Assembly (NCBI GenBank): GCA_035503715.1
Contig: DATJTE010000246.1
Span: 1 to 64,000, forward strand
Source: OAS926 sp035503715
GTDB lineage: Bacteria; Pseudomonadota; Alphaproteobacteria; Rhizobiales; Rhizobiaceae
Direction: 5' to 3'
Length of the DNA stretch: 64,000 nucleotides
Shown here: piece by piece, positions 1 to 8,499 of the stretch
How positions within the stretch are numbered: position 1 is the first letter of the stretch
Layout of the letters: every line of letters starts with the position of its first letter
Position numbers and translations under genes: made by a program
Notes under the pieces: generated by a model
Databases searched by the model: none
The model's input: only the letters and a program-made list of their open reading frames with translations
What the model was told of the DNA's origin: nothing

Positions 1-282
1 GGTCCTGGCGTCGTGCTGACGAATGACCGGTATCCGCTGAAGATGCGTGATGCGTACCGGCCCGAAGGTCCGGTGATCGAGGACAATGTGACGCTCGGTG
101 GCGGCGTCACGGTATGTCCGGGGCTTCGCATCGGCGCGGGATCGTTTGTCGCGGCCGGCGCCACGGTGACGAAGGATGTGCCACCGATGAGCCTTGTGAT
201 CGAGTTCGGCAAGATCCGGCCATTGCCCGACAAGCTGCGCGAGCCGAACATGGCGCTCTCCTGGCGCAAGTTCCTGAGCTGA
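1..282 (+). CDS. WbpD/WlbB-type sugar N-acetyltransferase, C-terminal part
   Basis: The reading frame is already open at base 1, so this gene begins left of the window; a GTG at 13 is internal. About 93 C-terminal residues are visible. They show left-handed beta-helix hexapeptide repeats (runs such as IGAGSFVAAGATVTKDV) ending in a charged tail, as in trimeric acetyltransferases. The next two genes are WbpB- and WbpE-like, so the likely substrate is UDP-2-acetamido-3-amino-2,3-dideoxy-glucuronate, giving the 2,3-diacetamido sugar. That substrate is inferred from context; the fold is seen directly. A generic hexapeptide acyltransferase cannot be excluded because the N-terminal substrate region is missing. 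Confidence 0.75.
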   Translation, partial: GPGVVLTNDRYPLKMRDAYRPEGPVIEDNVTLGGGVTVCPGLRIGAGSFVAAGATVTKDVPPMSLVIEFGKIRPLPDKLREPNMALSWRKFLS

Positions 283-302
283 CGGGCGGGAGCTGTGATG
301 GC

Positions 303-1307
303 ATGAGTGGCGAAGGCATCCTCCTGGTCGGGTGCGGAAAACAGGCCGAGAAACACATCGCCGGTTTCCAGGCTGCCGGGCTGACCGACATCGTGCTCAA
401 CGATATCGACCCGAAGCTTGCGGCGTCTCTCGCCGATCGCAAGGGGCTGCGCTGGGTTGAGACCATCGACGAGGCGTTGTCCGATCCGAAGATTGCAGCC
501 GTCGATGTCTGCACGCCGACGCCGTTCCACTATCCGCTTCTCACGGCTGCCTTCAACGCGGGCAAGCACGCATTTTGCGAGAAGCCGCTATGCGAAACCG
601 CCGAGCAAGGGCGCGAACTTGCCCGACTGGCGGAAGAGAGAAATCGCAAATGCGCATTGGGGTTCATCTACCGCTTCGCGCCCGCGTTCGAGCGCCTGAA
701 GGCGCTGCTCGACGATGAGGAACGTGCAGAACACGGTGTTCTCGGCCGCACGATCCACGCCACGCTGAAGGTTGGCGGCAGAGGTTCGCACGCGGAGTGG
801 AAGCACCGTTTGGCCGACGGCGGCGGCGCCATCAACGAAATGCTCGTGCATATGCTCGATCTCGCCATGTTCCTGTTTGGAACGGACGGAGACGCGAAGC
901 TTCTGCACAAGGCGCTATTGCAGCCGGTGCGCACCATCAACGGCAAGCAGATGATCGCCGACGCCGAGGACTATGTGGTGGCGCAGGCGCGTTTCGGCGG
1001 CGTCGAAATCCTGCTCGAAGCGGACCTCGTGACGCCTGTTTTCTTTCAGCAGGTCATCGTCCAAAGCGAGAACGGGACTTTTACCGGCTCGATCCAGGAT
1101 CGCCAGCCAAGCAGCCTTTATCTGATGCAGCCGAGCGGCGAATATCCGGCCGGCACGACGGAGTTCGCGTTCGGCGAGATGGACCTGTTCATCAAGCAGA
1201 TGACGGATTTTGCCCGAGTCCTACGGGAGCGGGATTATATGCCGCGCAGTTCCATCACCAATGGCGTGCGCCTCCTCGAACTCATCGAAAAGATCAGGCA
1301 AGCCTGA
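303..1307 (+). CDS. Gfo/Idh/MocA-family NAD-dependent sugar dehydrogenase (WbpB/WlbA-like)
   Basis: 334 residues. The N-terminal Rossmann segment (ILLVGCGKQAEKHI) starts just after the chosen ATG, which has a GGGCGGGAG ribosome site about 10 bases upstream. The EKP motif (CEKPLCETAEQG) and the C-terminal GFO_IDH_MocA sheet domain follow. By family and context it oxidises C3 of a UDP-HexNAc uronic acid, giving the 3-keto sugar for the aminotransferase downstream. It starts 20 bases after the acetyltransferase and is followed by a 126-base gap before the aminotransferase. Longer in-frame versions beginning near 114 would overlap the previous gene and lack homology, so they were rejected. Confidence 0.82.
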   Translation: MSGEGILLVGCGKQAEKHIAGFQAAGLTDIVLNDIDPKLAASLADRKGLRWVETIDEALSDPKIAAVDVCTPTPFHYPLLTAAFNAGKHAFCEKPLCETAEQGRELARLAEERNRKCALGFIYRFAPAFERLKALLDDEERAEHGVLGRTIHATLKVGGRGSHAEWKHRLADGGGAINEMLVHMLDLAMFLFGTDGDAKLLHKALLQPVRTINGKQMIADAEDYVVAQARFGGVEILLEADLVTPVFFQQVIVQSENGTFTGSIQDRQPSSLYLMQPSGEYPAGTTEFAFGEMDLFIKQMTDFARVLRERDYMPRSSITNGVRLLELIEKIRQA

Positions 1308-1433
1308 CGTTGGCAAGCGGCGTTAGGTCGCGTCAGGGCAAGCTTCTGGCCTGATAGAGCATCAAATCCAAGCCCGTTGAACCGCAACGCTCCCGGCGAT
1401 AGGAAGCAGCGGGGCTAAGAAGGATCAGATTTA

Positions 1434-2558
1434 ATGACGCAAGTTCCCTTTATCGATCTCAAGGCGCAGTACGCGCGCATCAAACCGGAGATCGAGCGCG
1501 CCATTGCCGGGGTTCTGGATGACGGCCGCTACATCATGGGGCCGGCGATCAACCGTTTCGAGGCCGAACTCGCGGAATATTGCGGTGTGAAACATGCGAT
1601 CAGCTGCTCCAGCGGCACAGATGCGCTGGTCATGCCGCTGATGGCCTATGGCATTAGGCGTGGCGACGCGGTCTTCCTGCCCTCCTTCACATACACCGCG
1701 AGCGCGGAAGTCGTTCTCCTGTGCGGCGCGTCGCCAGTGTTCGTCGATGTCGACCCCGAGACCTTCAACATCGACTTGGCGGACCTGGAACGAAAGATCG
1801 CCGCGACCCGTGCCGCAGGTGAACTTACACCGAAGGTCATCCTCGCGGTGGATTTGTTCGGCTTGCCGGCGGATTGGGCTGAGCTGAACGCGCTCGCTTC
1901 GCGCGAAGGCCTATACCTGATCGACGATGCGGCGCAGTCGTTTGGCGGCGTCTACCGCAATGGCCGCGTCGGTTCTCTGGCGCCAGTGACTGGCACGAGC
2001 TTCTTTCCCGCCAAGCCGCTGGGCTGCTACGGCGACGGCGGCGCGATCTTCACCAATGACGATGATCTGGCCGATGCGCTGAAATCGATCCGCATCCACG
2101 GCACCGGCAGCCACAAATACGAAGTTATCCGCGTCGGGATGAACGGCCGGCTCGACACGCTTCAGGCAGCGATCCTGTCGGTGAAGCTCTCGATCTTCGA
2201 TGACGAGCTCGAGGCGCGCGAACGCATCTCGCGCGTTTACGACACACATCTCGATGGCGTGGTGACGACGCCGAAGCGCGTCGAGGGTCACCGGTCCGCC
2301 TGGGCGCAATACACGATCAAGACGGATCGGCGCGACGAACTGCAGAAGGCGCTGAACGCGGCCGGTATTCCGACCATGATCTATTACCCCAAGCCGATGC
2401 ACTTCCAGGCGCCGTATGGGCCCTATGGCGAAGGCGAGGGATCGCTGCCGGTGTCAGAAGCCCTGTGCGATCAGGTCATCAGCCTGCCGATGCATCCTTA
2501 TCTCAAGGACGAGGAAGCGATCGCGATCTCGGATGCGGTGCGGGCGGCGCTGAGCTAG
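1434..2558 (+). CDS. wbpE: DegT/DnrJ/EryC1 PLP aminotransferase, WbpE/WlbC-like
   Basis: 374 residues, usual size for the sugar aminotransferase family. It opens with FIDLKAQYARIKPEIERAI and carries SCSSGTDAL, DDAAQSFGG (PLP-contacting Asp) and SFFPAKPLGCYGDGGA with the Schiff-base lysine at residue 194. These blocks closely follow Pseudomonas WbpE, which aminates C3 of UDP-3-keto-GlcNAcA using glutamate. AAGAAGGA lies about 10 bases before the ATG. With its two upstream neighbours it reconstructs the B, D and E steps of the UDP-2,3-diacetamido-hexuronate pathway; the WbpA dehydrogenase step is not in the window. The gene name is by motif resemblance recalled from the family. Confidence 0.85.
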   Translation: MTQVPFIDLKAQYARIKPEIERAIAGVLDDGRYIMGPAINRFEAELAEYCGVKHAISCSSGTDALVMPLMAYGIRRGDAVFLPSFTYTASAEVVLLCGASPVFVDVDPETFNIDLADLERKIAATRAAGELTPKVILAVDLFGLPADWAELNALASREGLYLIDDAAQSFGGVYRNGRVGSLAPVTGTSFFPAKPLGCYGDGGAIFTNDDDLADALKSIRIHGTGSHKYEVIRVGMNGRLDTLQAAILSVKLSIFDDELEARERISRVYDTHLDGVVTTPKRVEGHRSAWAQYTIKTDRRDELQKALNAAGIPTMIYYPKPMHFQAPYGPYGEGEGSLPVSEALCDQVISLPMHPYLKDEEAIAISDAVRAALS

Positions 2559-2574
2559 CCGCGGGCGCCGGTCT

Positions 2575-4230
2575 TCAACCGGAACTCAGCGTGACGGCCG
2601 AGGCTCTCTCGCTGCGTATGTCGCTGGTGATGGAGTTATAGACCTCCACCAGCCGTGCACCGTCATTTTGCCAGGAAAGCGCGCGCGCCGCGCTCTCCAG
2701 CTTGGCGTCCAGCGTTCCATCGCGCCGCCGTGCGATCAGGTCGCGCAGCATGGCCGCAGCTTCATCGAAGCGGTCTTCGTCGATCTCGCAGCCGTTGCCA
2801 TGCTCACGGATCAGCATCTGAATGTTCACCAGATGGGTGGCGGCGATTGGCAGTCGCGCCATCACCATCTCGTGGAATTTGTTCGGCAGGCAATAGAGGA
2901 TGTTGAGTGGCGAATCCTTTGCTCCGGCGACGACACCGATATCAGCACCTGAAGCGTAAGCCACGACATCGTTCGGCGGCCGCATGGGAACAATGTGGAC
3001 CCGGTCACCGACACCGTTATCAGCGATGCGTTGTATAAGCGACTGCCGGTATTCCTCCCAGCTTTCCTTGAACTCCGTCACGAAAACCGCGTGGAACTCC
3101 GGCACATGGGGCAGGAGGTCGATGATCAGCTCCAGGCCGCGGTGCGCACTGGCATTGCCGCACCAGAATAGCAGCGGCACATTGGCGTCGAGGCCGCAAT
3201 CCTGCCGGATGCGCATATCGCGCTGCGGAGGTTCATAGTCACGGGTGTTGCGGATCGGAACGACGGCAGACTTGACCGTGTAGTTTTGCTGAAACCAATC
3301 GGCGAGGGATTCGCCAATCGTCGTCATACGGTCGGCGCGGGCCGCGATAAGTCGTTCGAGGCGCCGGTACACGACATCGACCGGCGACGTCCATTTCGCC
3401 ATCCGCCCATTCAGCCGGAACTGGTGGCCGGAGATCTCAACCGCATCGTAGACGAACTTGGCGCCGAGCGCGGTCGCGACCGAGTCACCTGCGACGATCG
3501 AATGAGTATCATGGGCGTGAACAATGCCCGGGGCCGGAATGCCCGCCTTCAACTCACTTTCGACGTGGTTCAAAACCGATGCTGCGAATTGGGCATGCCG
3601 GATGCTGCGGGTCAGATAGAGGAGGCAGAAGAACATCAGGTCGATGGTCGTTTGGTTCTCGTAATCCGACGGCTGGATAGGGCTTTCGCGATCGGGATGA
3701 GCCTGCTTCCACCATCCGAGGTGAGCAATGGAAATCCGCCGCAAATAACCCCCGATTGCACCAAAAGGATCAAATCGCAGCTTCTGCGCCGCACTCTTCT
3801 TCGCAGGGGCGCCGGACATGGCGGCATCCGCTTTCGCCGCAGAGGCGGAAGTCGGTCTTGATGGTTTTCGAAGCCGCAATAACGAGACTTCGAGCGCCCT
3901 GAAGAACTTGTAGCCGAATTGACGGAAGCGCAGCAGGAAAGCGCAAAAACGCTCCAGCGATGGCGGCAGCAGATCGAGACTTGCGTCGCGCATCGCCTGA
4001 TCGATGTCTTCACGCTTCAATCGAGCGAGGTCGGCATCGGAAAAGGCGACGAAACGAACGCCGGCCGCGGTGGCGAGCAGATCTTCCTGCGGCAAACCCT
4101 TGCAGTAGACAGTCACCGAATAGCCGCCGTCACGCAGCGCGCGCGCCTGGCGTACAACCCTGGTGATACGATAGAGGTTCTTGGCCGAGATCAGGCAGAC
4201 GCGGGGGCGGGCTTCAAACGGCGCGTTCAT
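2575..4230 (-). CDS. Family 4 (GT-B) glycosyltransferase
   Basis: 551 residues with the ordinary GT-B order: an N-terminal strand-helix unit (RVCLISAKNLYRITRVVRQA), a basic low-complexity insert around residues 125-160, then the acceptor-domain block GIVHAHDTHSIVAGD and FVYDAVEISGH, and a C-terminal nucleotide-sugar half (FWCGNASAHRGLELI; LPNKFHEMVMARLPIAAT). It presumably transfers a sugar to a lipid-linked glycan on the inner face of the inner membrane; donor and acceptor cannot be read from sequence. It lies 6 bases downstream of the GalU-like/CysH fusion and converges with wbpE. Its N-terminal block is the in-window reference showing that two other glycosyltransferases are rearranged (7258-8499 and 21465-22823). 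Confidence 0.8.
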   Translation of the reverse strand: MNAPFEARPRVCLISAKNLYRITRVVRQARALRDGGYSVTVYCKGLPQEDLLATAAGVRFVAFSDADLARLKREDIDQAMRDASLDLLPPSLERFCAFLLRFRQFGYKFFRALEVSLLRLRKPSRPTSASAAKADAAMSGAPAKKSAAQKLRFDPFGAIGGYLRRISIAHLGWWKQAHPDRESPIQPSDYENQTTIDLMFFCLLYLTRSIRHAQFAASVLNHVESELKAGIPAPGIVHAHDTHSIVAGDSVATALGAKFVYDAVEISGHQFRLNGRMAKWTSPVDVVYRRLERLIAARADRMTTIGESLADWFQQNYTVKSAVVPIRNTRDYEPPQRDMRIRQDCGLDANVPLLFWCGNASAHRGLELIIDLLPHVPEFHAVFVTEFKESWEEYRQSLIQRIADNGVGDRVHIVPMRPPNDVVAYASGADIGVVAGAKDSPLNILYCLPNKFHEMVMARLPIAATHLVNIQMLIREHGNGCEIDEDRFDEAAAMLRDLIARRRDGTLDAKLESAARALSWQNDGARLVEVYNSITSDIRSERASAVTLSSG

Positions 4231-4236
4231 TGTGCG

Positions 4237-5835
4237 TCATTTCGAAAAGGCGGGCGCGTCGCTCGGTTCTGCAGCCCCCGTGCGCACGATCTTCCCATCC
4301 ACGATATGGATGCCGCATTCTTCCTTGGCCTGCCCGCGCCAGCGCCCGGCGCGCTCGTCCTCGCCGTCTGCAACGGGCGACGTGCAGGGCCAGCAGCCGA
4401 TCGAGAGATAGCGCTGGGCCACCAGCGGATGCGGCGGAAGATCATGCGCCTTGAAGTAGGCGTTGATGTCGTCCTTTCCCCACTGCGCCAGCGGATTGAC
4501 CTTGATCTTTCCGGCGCCGTCTTCCTCGAAAACGGGAAGGGCTGACCTCGTCGCGCTCTGATAACGCTTGCGTCCGGTGATCCAGGCCTTGAACGGCCCG
4601 AGCGCCTTCTCGATGGGAAGTGTCTTGCGATAGTGGCAGCAACGGTCCGGCGCGGACGCGTGGAGCTTTCCGTCTGGGTCGACCGACTTAAGGTCTGCTT
4701 CGTCCGGCAAAATATCGAGGACGCCGGTAAGACCCAGTTGTGCGACCAGTGTGTCGCGATAGTCGATCGTCTCCTGGAACAGCATGCCGGTGTTCAGGAA
4801 CAGCACGGGCAGGGATGGTTCGATGCGCGAGACCATGTGAAGGAGAACCGCCGAGTCCGCGCCAAAAGACGAGACGAGCGTCAGCGACTCACGGAAATCC
4901 TTTCGGATCAACTGAGTGAGTAGAGCTTCCGGGACGAGTTCGCCATAGCGCTTGACGAGATTGAGGGTGCGCGGCGTGCTGATGCCGGCCTCGATGACGT
5001 CATATTGCGCCTCGGCGACCGCCGGCGCGATGTCGGGGTTCTCCAGCGCAAGAGCCACGGTCGCCCGCACGAAGGAGCGACGGTCACGGAGATCGAAACA
5101 TTTGCCGGAAAGCTCGACGGCCTTGACGTTGCCGGAGGCAGACAGGTCGTTCACAGCGGCCGTCAGGCTGATCTCGCCGGCTGAACCTGCCGACAGCTTG
5201 TCCAGCGCGTCGAAGACGCTGTCGTCAAAAATCCAGCGTCCGTAAGCAACCGTGTGAGACGGCGCTTCCGCCGTTTCCGGCTTCTCAACGACCTGCCGGA
5301 TGCGGCCGTCATGTTTGGCGCCGTCGAGATCGATGACGCCGTAATTCGAGAGCAGATCGTCCGTCATCTGCACGGCGCCGATGACGGTGCCACCGGGCTC
5401 GTAAGCCGCAACCATTTCCGGCAGGCCGGTTCCGTTGCCGACCATCAGCAGATTGGGCACGATCACCGCAAAAGGCTCGCCTTCGACGAGTTCGCGGGCC
5501 ACTTGCAGGGCATTTCCGAGACCCAGCCGCTGCGGTTGGCTGACGAACACCGCTTCGCTGGAGCGTATGCCGAGTGTCTCGGCGGCGGAGACCATTCCCG
5601 AATTGTCGTTGGAGCCGTCGACGATCTGGCGCTCGAACTGGGACTTTTCCTCGCACGTCACGAAAATGAAGCGCGTGATGCCGGCGGAACGGGCCTCCTC
5701 AATCGCGAACTGGACGATTGGCTTGTCGATGATAGGACGCAACTCGCTGTACTGCGAGAAATAGCCGGGACGCGGCGCGCGGCTGCGCGCGGTCCCTGCG
5801 ACGGGCAATACAACGGTTTTTATGCCGTTCGACAT
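4237..5835 (-). CDS. GalU-like nucleotidyltransferase domain fused to assimilatory APS/PAPS reductase (CysH)
   Basis: 532 residues in two parts. Residues 5-285 follow GalU/UTP-glucose-1-phosphate uridylyltransferase (PIIDKPIVQFAIEEA, RLGLGNAL, NYGVID, VVEKP, GEISLTAAV), but the GxGTRxxPxTK-type loop (residues 14-23) and the metal-binding DD (now N128-L129) are changed. Residues 295-515 are CysH: SFGADSAVLLHM (323-334), NTGMLFQETIDYR, a CC pair at 399-400, CWPC at 481-484 and catalytic KEECGIH (C507). CC plus CxxC is the [4Fe-4S] signature of APS-type reductases, which release sulfite. The next gene downstream of its promoter side is an SQD1 homologue that would use sulfite plus UDP-glucose. 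The start at 5835 has GAAGGGA upstream; a TTG at 5862 is weaker. Confidence 0.85.
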   Translation of the reverse strand: MSNGIKTVVLPVAGTARSRAPRPGYFSQYSELRPIIDKPIVQFAIEEARSAGITRFIFVTCEEKSQFERQIVDGSNDNSGMVSAAETLGIRSSEAVFVSQPQRLGLGNALQVARELVEGEPFAVIVPNLLMVGNGTGLPEMVAAYEPGGTVIGAVQMTDDLLSNYGVIDLDGAKHDGRIRQVVEKPETAEAPSHTVAYGRWIFDDSVFDALDKLSAGSAGEISLTAAVNDLSASGNVKAVELSGKCFDLRDRRSFVRATVALALENPDIAPAVAEAQYDVIEAGISTPRTLNLVKRYGELVPEALLTQLIRKDFRESLTLVSSFGADSAVLLHMVSRIEPSLPVLFLNTGMLFQETIDYRDTLVAQLGLTGVLDILPDEADLKSVDPDGKLHASAPDRCCHYRKTLPIEKALGPFKAWITGRKRYQSATRSALPVFEEDGAGKIKVNPLAQWGKDDINAYFKAHDLPPHPLVAQRYLSIGCWPCTSPVADGEDERAGRWRGQAKEECGIHIVDGKIVRTGAAEPSDAPAFSK

Positions 5836-5945
5836 GGTGTCCCTTCGGGTTGCCCCAGGCAAATCGCACGTCCGGACTGTCCTACAGTCAAGCTGCGCTC
5901 ATGCCAAGCATCGACCTCCCGTGCGGCAAGACAATGTCGCTGAGA

Positions 5946-7097
5946 TTATTTGTTCCAGGACACTCTCGGCAGGATCTTCCGCGTTTCGATCTGGTCCTTG
6001 TAGCGAACCACCTTTTCGAGCATGCCGACCAGCACGTCCTCGGTGAGCAGGTTCGGCTTCAAGCCGAGTTCCTTAAGGGCGGAGAACTGCACGTTGTAGT
6101 AGTGCTCTTCCTTTTCCTTGCGCGGATTGTCGATGTTCTTGATCGCCACATCGATACCGACGCGCTTGCCGGCCTTCTGCACCTTGTCGGCGAGATCGTT
6201 GACCGAGAACAGCTCGGTGAACTGGTTCATGATGCGCAGCTCGCCCTTGGCGACCGGCGACTCTGCGGCGAGCCGGACGCATTGAAGCGTGTCGAGCAGA
6301 TTGAGATAGCCGCGCGTCTGGCCGCCCTTGCCGTAGACGGTCAACGGAACGCCGGCCACCGCCTGCACAAGGAAGCGGTTCACCACAGTGCCGAAGATGT
6401 CGTCATAGTGGAAGTTCGGCATCAGGCTTTCGTCGCGGTCAGCCTCGCCGGTAGACAGACCGTAGACCGGACCCTGCATAAGGTCAGTGACCATCAGCCC
6501 GTAGGTGCGCACGTAAAACCACAGCAGATCGGTGTCGAGCACCTTCGTCGTATGATAGAGCGAGCCCGCCGCGCGCGGGAAGAGAACCCGGTCCTTGCGG
6601 CCTTTGTGCTCAAGCTCCAGCCAGCCTTCCTCGATGTCGATATTGGGCGTGCCGTACTCGCCCATCGTGCCAAGCTTCACGATATGGCAGTCCGGCGCAT
6701 GGTTGATAGCGCCCCAGATGCAATTGAAGGTGACGTCGAGATTGTTGCGAAGCGTAAGCCTGGCCGAAGCTTCGGACCGCATCGAGTAGGGTGCTGACGG
6801 CTGCTCGGCATAGTGGACGACGACGTCGGGCTTGAATTCCTTGAAGATGGAATCATTCGCCGCCGGATCGGCAAGGTCGGCGATGCGGACATTGATCTCC
6901 TTGCCGTGATGCTCCTTGAACAGCCGCGCGCGTTCGGTCAGCACGGGCGTCGGAAACAGCGCGTTCGAGTCGGTTTCGAGCGCCATTGTACGGCGAAGAT
7001 AATTGTCGACCGCCAAGACCTCGTGTCCGCTCGCAGCAAACATCATTGCCGTCGGCCAGCCTAGATACCCGTCCGCCCCTAAAATCAGAATTCTCAT
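5946..7097 (-). CDS. sqdB: UDP-sulfoquinovose synthase homologue (SQD1/SqdB)
   Basis: 383 residues, extended short-chain dehydrogenase fold. It starts MRILILGADGYLGWPTAM (NAD loop) and has the SQD1 hallmark blocks VVHYAEQPSAPYSM, KLGTMGEYGTPNIDIEEG (Thr144, Glu147), the Tyr181/Lys185 pair, TVYGKGGQTRGYLNLLDT, MNQFTELFSVNDLA and the LPRVSWNK end. The family converts UDP-glucose and sulfite to UDP-6-sulfoquinovose. It is normally the first step of sulfolipid synthesis; here it sits among glycosyltransferases and beside a sulfite-producing reductase, so a sulfoquinovose-containing glycan is plausible. ATG 7097 has AGGTG eight bases upstream; a GTG at 7106 is a poorer alternative. The downstream gap (5836-5945) holds nothing recognisable. 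Confidence 0.87.
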   Translation of the reverse strand: MRILILGADGYLGWPTAMMFAASGHEVLAVDNYLRRTMALETDSNALFPTPVLTERARLFKEHHGKEINVRIADLADPAANDSIFKEFKPDVVVHYAEQPSAPYSMRSEASARLTLRNNLDVTFNCIWGAINHAPDCHIVKLGTMGEYGTPNIDIEEGWLELEHKGRKDRVLFPRAAGSLYHTTKVLDTDLLWFYVRTYGLMVTDLMQGPVYGLSTGEADRDESLMPNFHYDDIFGTVVNRFLVQAVAGVPLTVYGKGGQTRGYLNLLDTLQCVRLAAESPVAKGELRIMNQFTELFSVNDLADKVQKAGKRVGIDVAIKNIDNPRKEKEEHYYNVQFSALKELGLKPNLLTEDVLVGMLEKVVRYKDQIETRKILPRVSWNK

Positions 7098-7257
7098 GAA
7101 TAACACCTACTTATCGCAGCAGCATCAGGTGATGCCGCAACCTGTTGACCCCTCGGCGACAGCGCCGTACGTCGGTTACGGGCTGAACCCCTCCAAACGT
7201 GTTCGATCGGGGAGTTGTTGGAGGGCGCGTCTATCAATCCCGTCCGGTTGTGTCCAG

Positions 7258-8499
7258 TCATTCCGGCCCGTCGCTCGGTCGCCCTTGCGAAGACATGGCG
7301 AAATATTGCGCACCGGCAACGCGCAACTCCTCCATCGGCTCGACCTGGGCGAACAAAGCCGTCCGCCTGCCAAGTTCGGCGATCGTCCGCATATGGCGGA
7401 AAGTCCGTTGATTGGTGCTCATGTCCTTCCGGGCAAGAAAAACAACATCGCCGTCCATGTGGGCGTCGAGCACCGGCTGGATGAGATCGAGGAAAACGCC
7501 TTTTTCCCTCTCCCACGAAAGCTCCTTCGCTGCCTGCTCCGCCTTTTCCGAGTATCGGGACGGACTGGCCAGAACTGTCGAAATGGCATCCGCTAGCGCC
7601 TGAGCGTCGTAGGATTTCGCGACTTCGCCGATTCCATATACTTCGACGAGCCAGCGGTGGTTCGGCAAATCCGAAACGACGAGCGGCGTCCTGCTCATGA
7701 CGGTTTCGAACAGGCGGTTGGGAAGACTGGAATGGAAGCCGGGCGTTGCCGGGTCGAGCATCACCAGCGCGATATCGGCACCGGAGCGGTATCGGATCAG
7801 CTCGCGCGGCGGCTTCCGCGACAGGAAATGGACCCTGCCGCTCAGGCCAAGATTGCGGATCTCCCCAGATAGGCTTTCGGGCATTTCAGCCATGGGCGCC
7901 ATCGTCGCCAGATGAATGTCCGAGCCGAGCTTGGCCATCGCTCGCAGGCACAGCTCGAAGCCGCCGCCGGCATACATGTTGTTCGGGAAGAGCAGCAGCC
8001 TGTCCCCCTCGGAGAGCTTGCAGTCGCGGCGGATGGCATCGTCTTTTTGGATCGACACGTAGTCGAGGCAGTTGCGGACGACGCCCACTTTTCGGGCGTG
8101 GCCTTGCTGTGTGAACCACGCCGCGACGTCGGGCGTCCCGGTGATGACGAGGTCTGCGGCTTTAACGATCGCCATTTCGTGCGCGGCCACAAGGGCGAGG
8201 GAAGGGGGATGATTGCGGAGACTACGGGCCAGATTGCTCGCGCGGCCGGAAAAGTCCGGATATTCGACGGCGTCGACAATGAGCCCGCAACCCGTGCGTT
8301 CATGAAGGCGCCGGCCGGCTTCGAGTGCCAGCGAGTCATGTACGACGCACACGGCGACCTTTCGGCCGGCGAGCGTGACGTCCGTCCAATCCGCAAACGC
8401 GAAAACCTGGGTGAAAAAGCGTTCCCAGATCGGGAGCGGCCTGACTTTTCGCCCCGTGACACGGCGAACAAACGCGCGGGCGAGTGCGGCGAGGCTCAT
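7258..8499 (-). CDS. GT-B glycosyltransferase with apparently permuted domain order
   Basis: 413 residues. It opens at the block normally found deep inside a family-4 enzyme (VAVCVVHDSLALEAG, LIVDAVEYPDFSGR), then runs through a nucleotide-sugar half (FPNNMYAGGGFEL; LPNRLFETVMSRTPLVVS) to the usual end (ELSWEREKGVFLDLIQPVL). After that comes an extra 64-residue tail (350-413) reading DVVFLARKDMSTNQRTFRH and RTIAELG, which resembles the N-terminal unit of an ordinary GT4. The paralogue at 21465-22823 has the same layout. ATG overlaps the upstream flavoprotein stop by four bases (ATGA), implying coupling. The 151-base gap below it shows no clear terminator. Donor and acceptor are unknown. Confidence 0.8.
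   Translation of the reverse strand: MSLAALARAFVRRVTGRKVRPLPIWERFFTQVFAFADWTDVTLAGRKVAVCVVHDSLALEAGRRLHERTGCGLIVDAVEYPDFSGRASNLARSLRNHPPSLALVAAHEMAIVKAADLVITGTPDVAAWFTQQGHARKVGVVRNCLDYVSIQKDDAIRRDCKLSEGDRLLLFPNNMYAGGGFELCLRAMAKLGSDIHLATMAPMAEMPESLSGEIRNLGLSGRVHFLSRKPPRELIRYRSGADIALVMLDPATPGFHSSLPNRLFETVMSRTPLVVSDLPNHRWLVEVYGIGEVAKSYDAQALADAISTVLASPSRYSEKAEQAAKELSWEREKGVFLDLIQPVLDAHMDGDVVFLARKDMSTNQRTFRHMRTIAELGRRTALFAQVEPMEELRVAGAQYFAMSSQGRPSDGPE

Noticed and set aside
107..514. Antisense open frame across the acetyltransferase and dehydrogenase genes
   Set aside because: It is an out-of-phase frame of high-GC coding sequence, serine/arginine-rich and without any domain; both plus-strand genes have clear family motifs.
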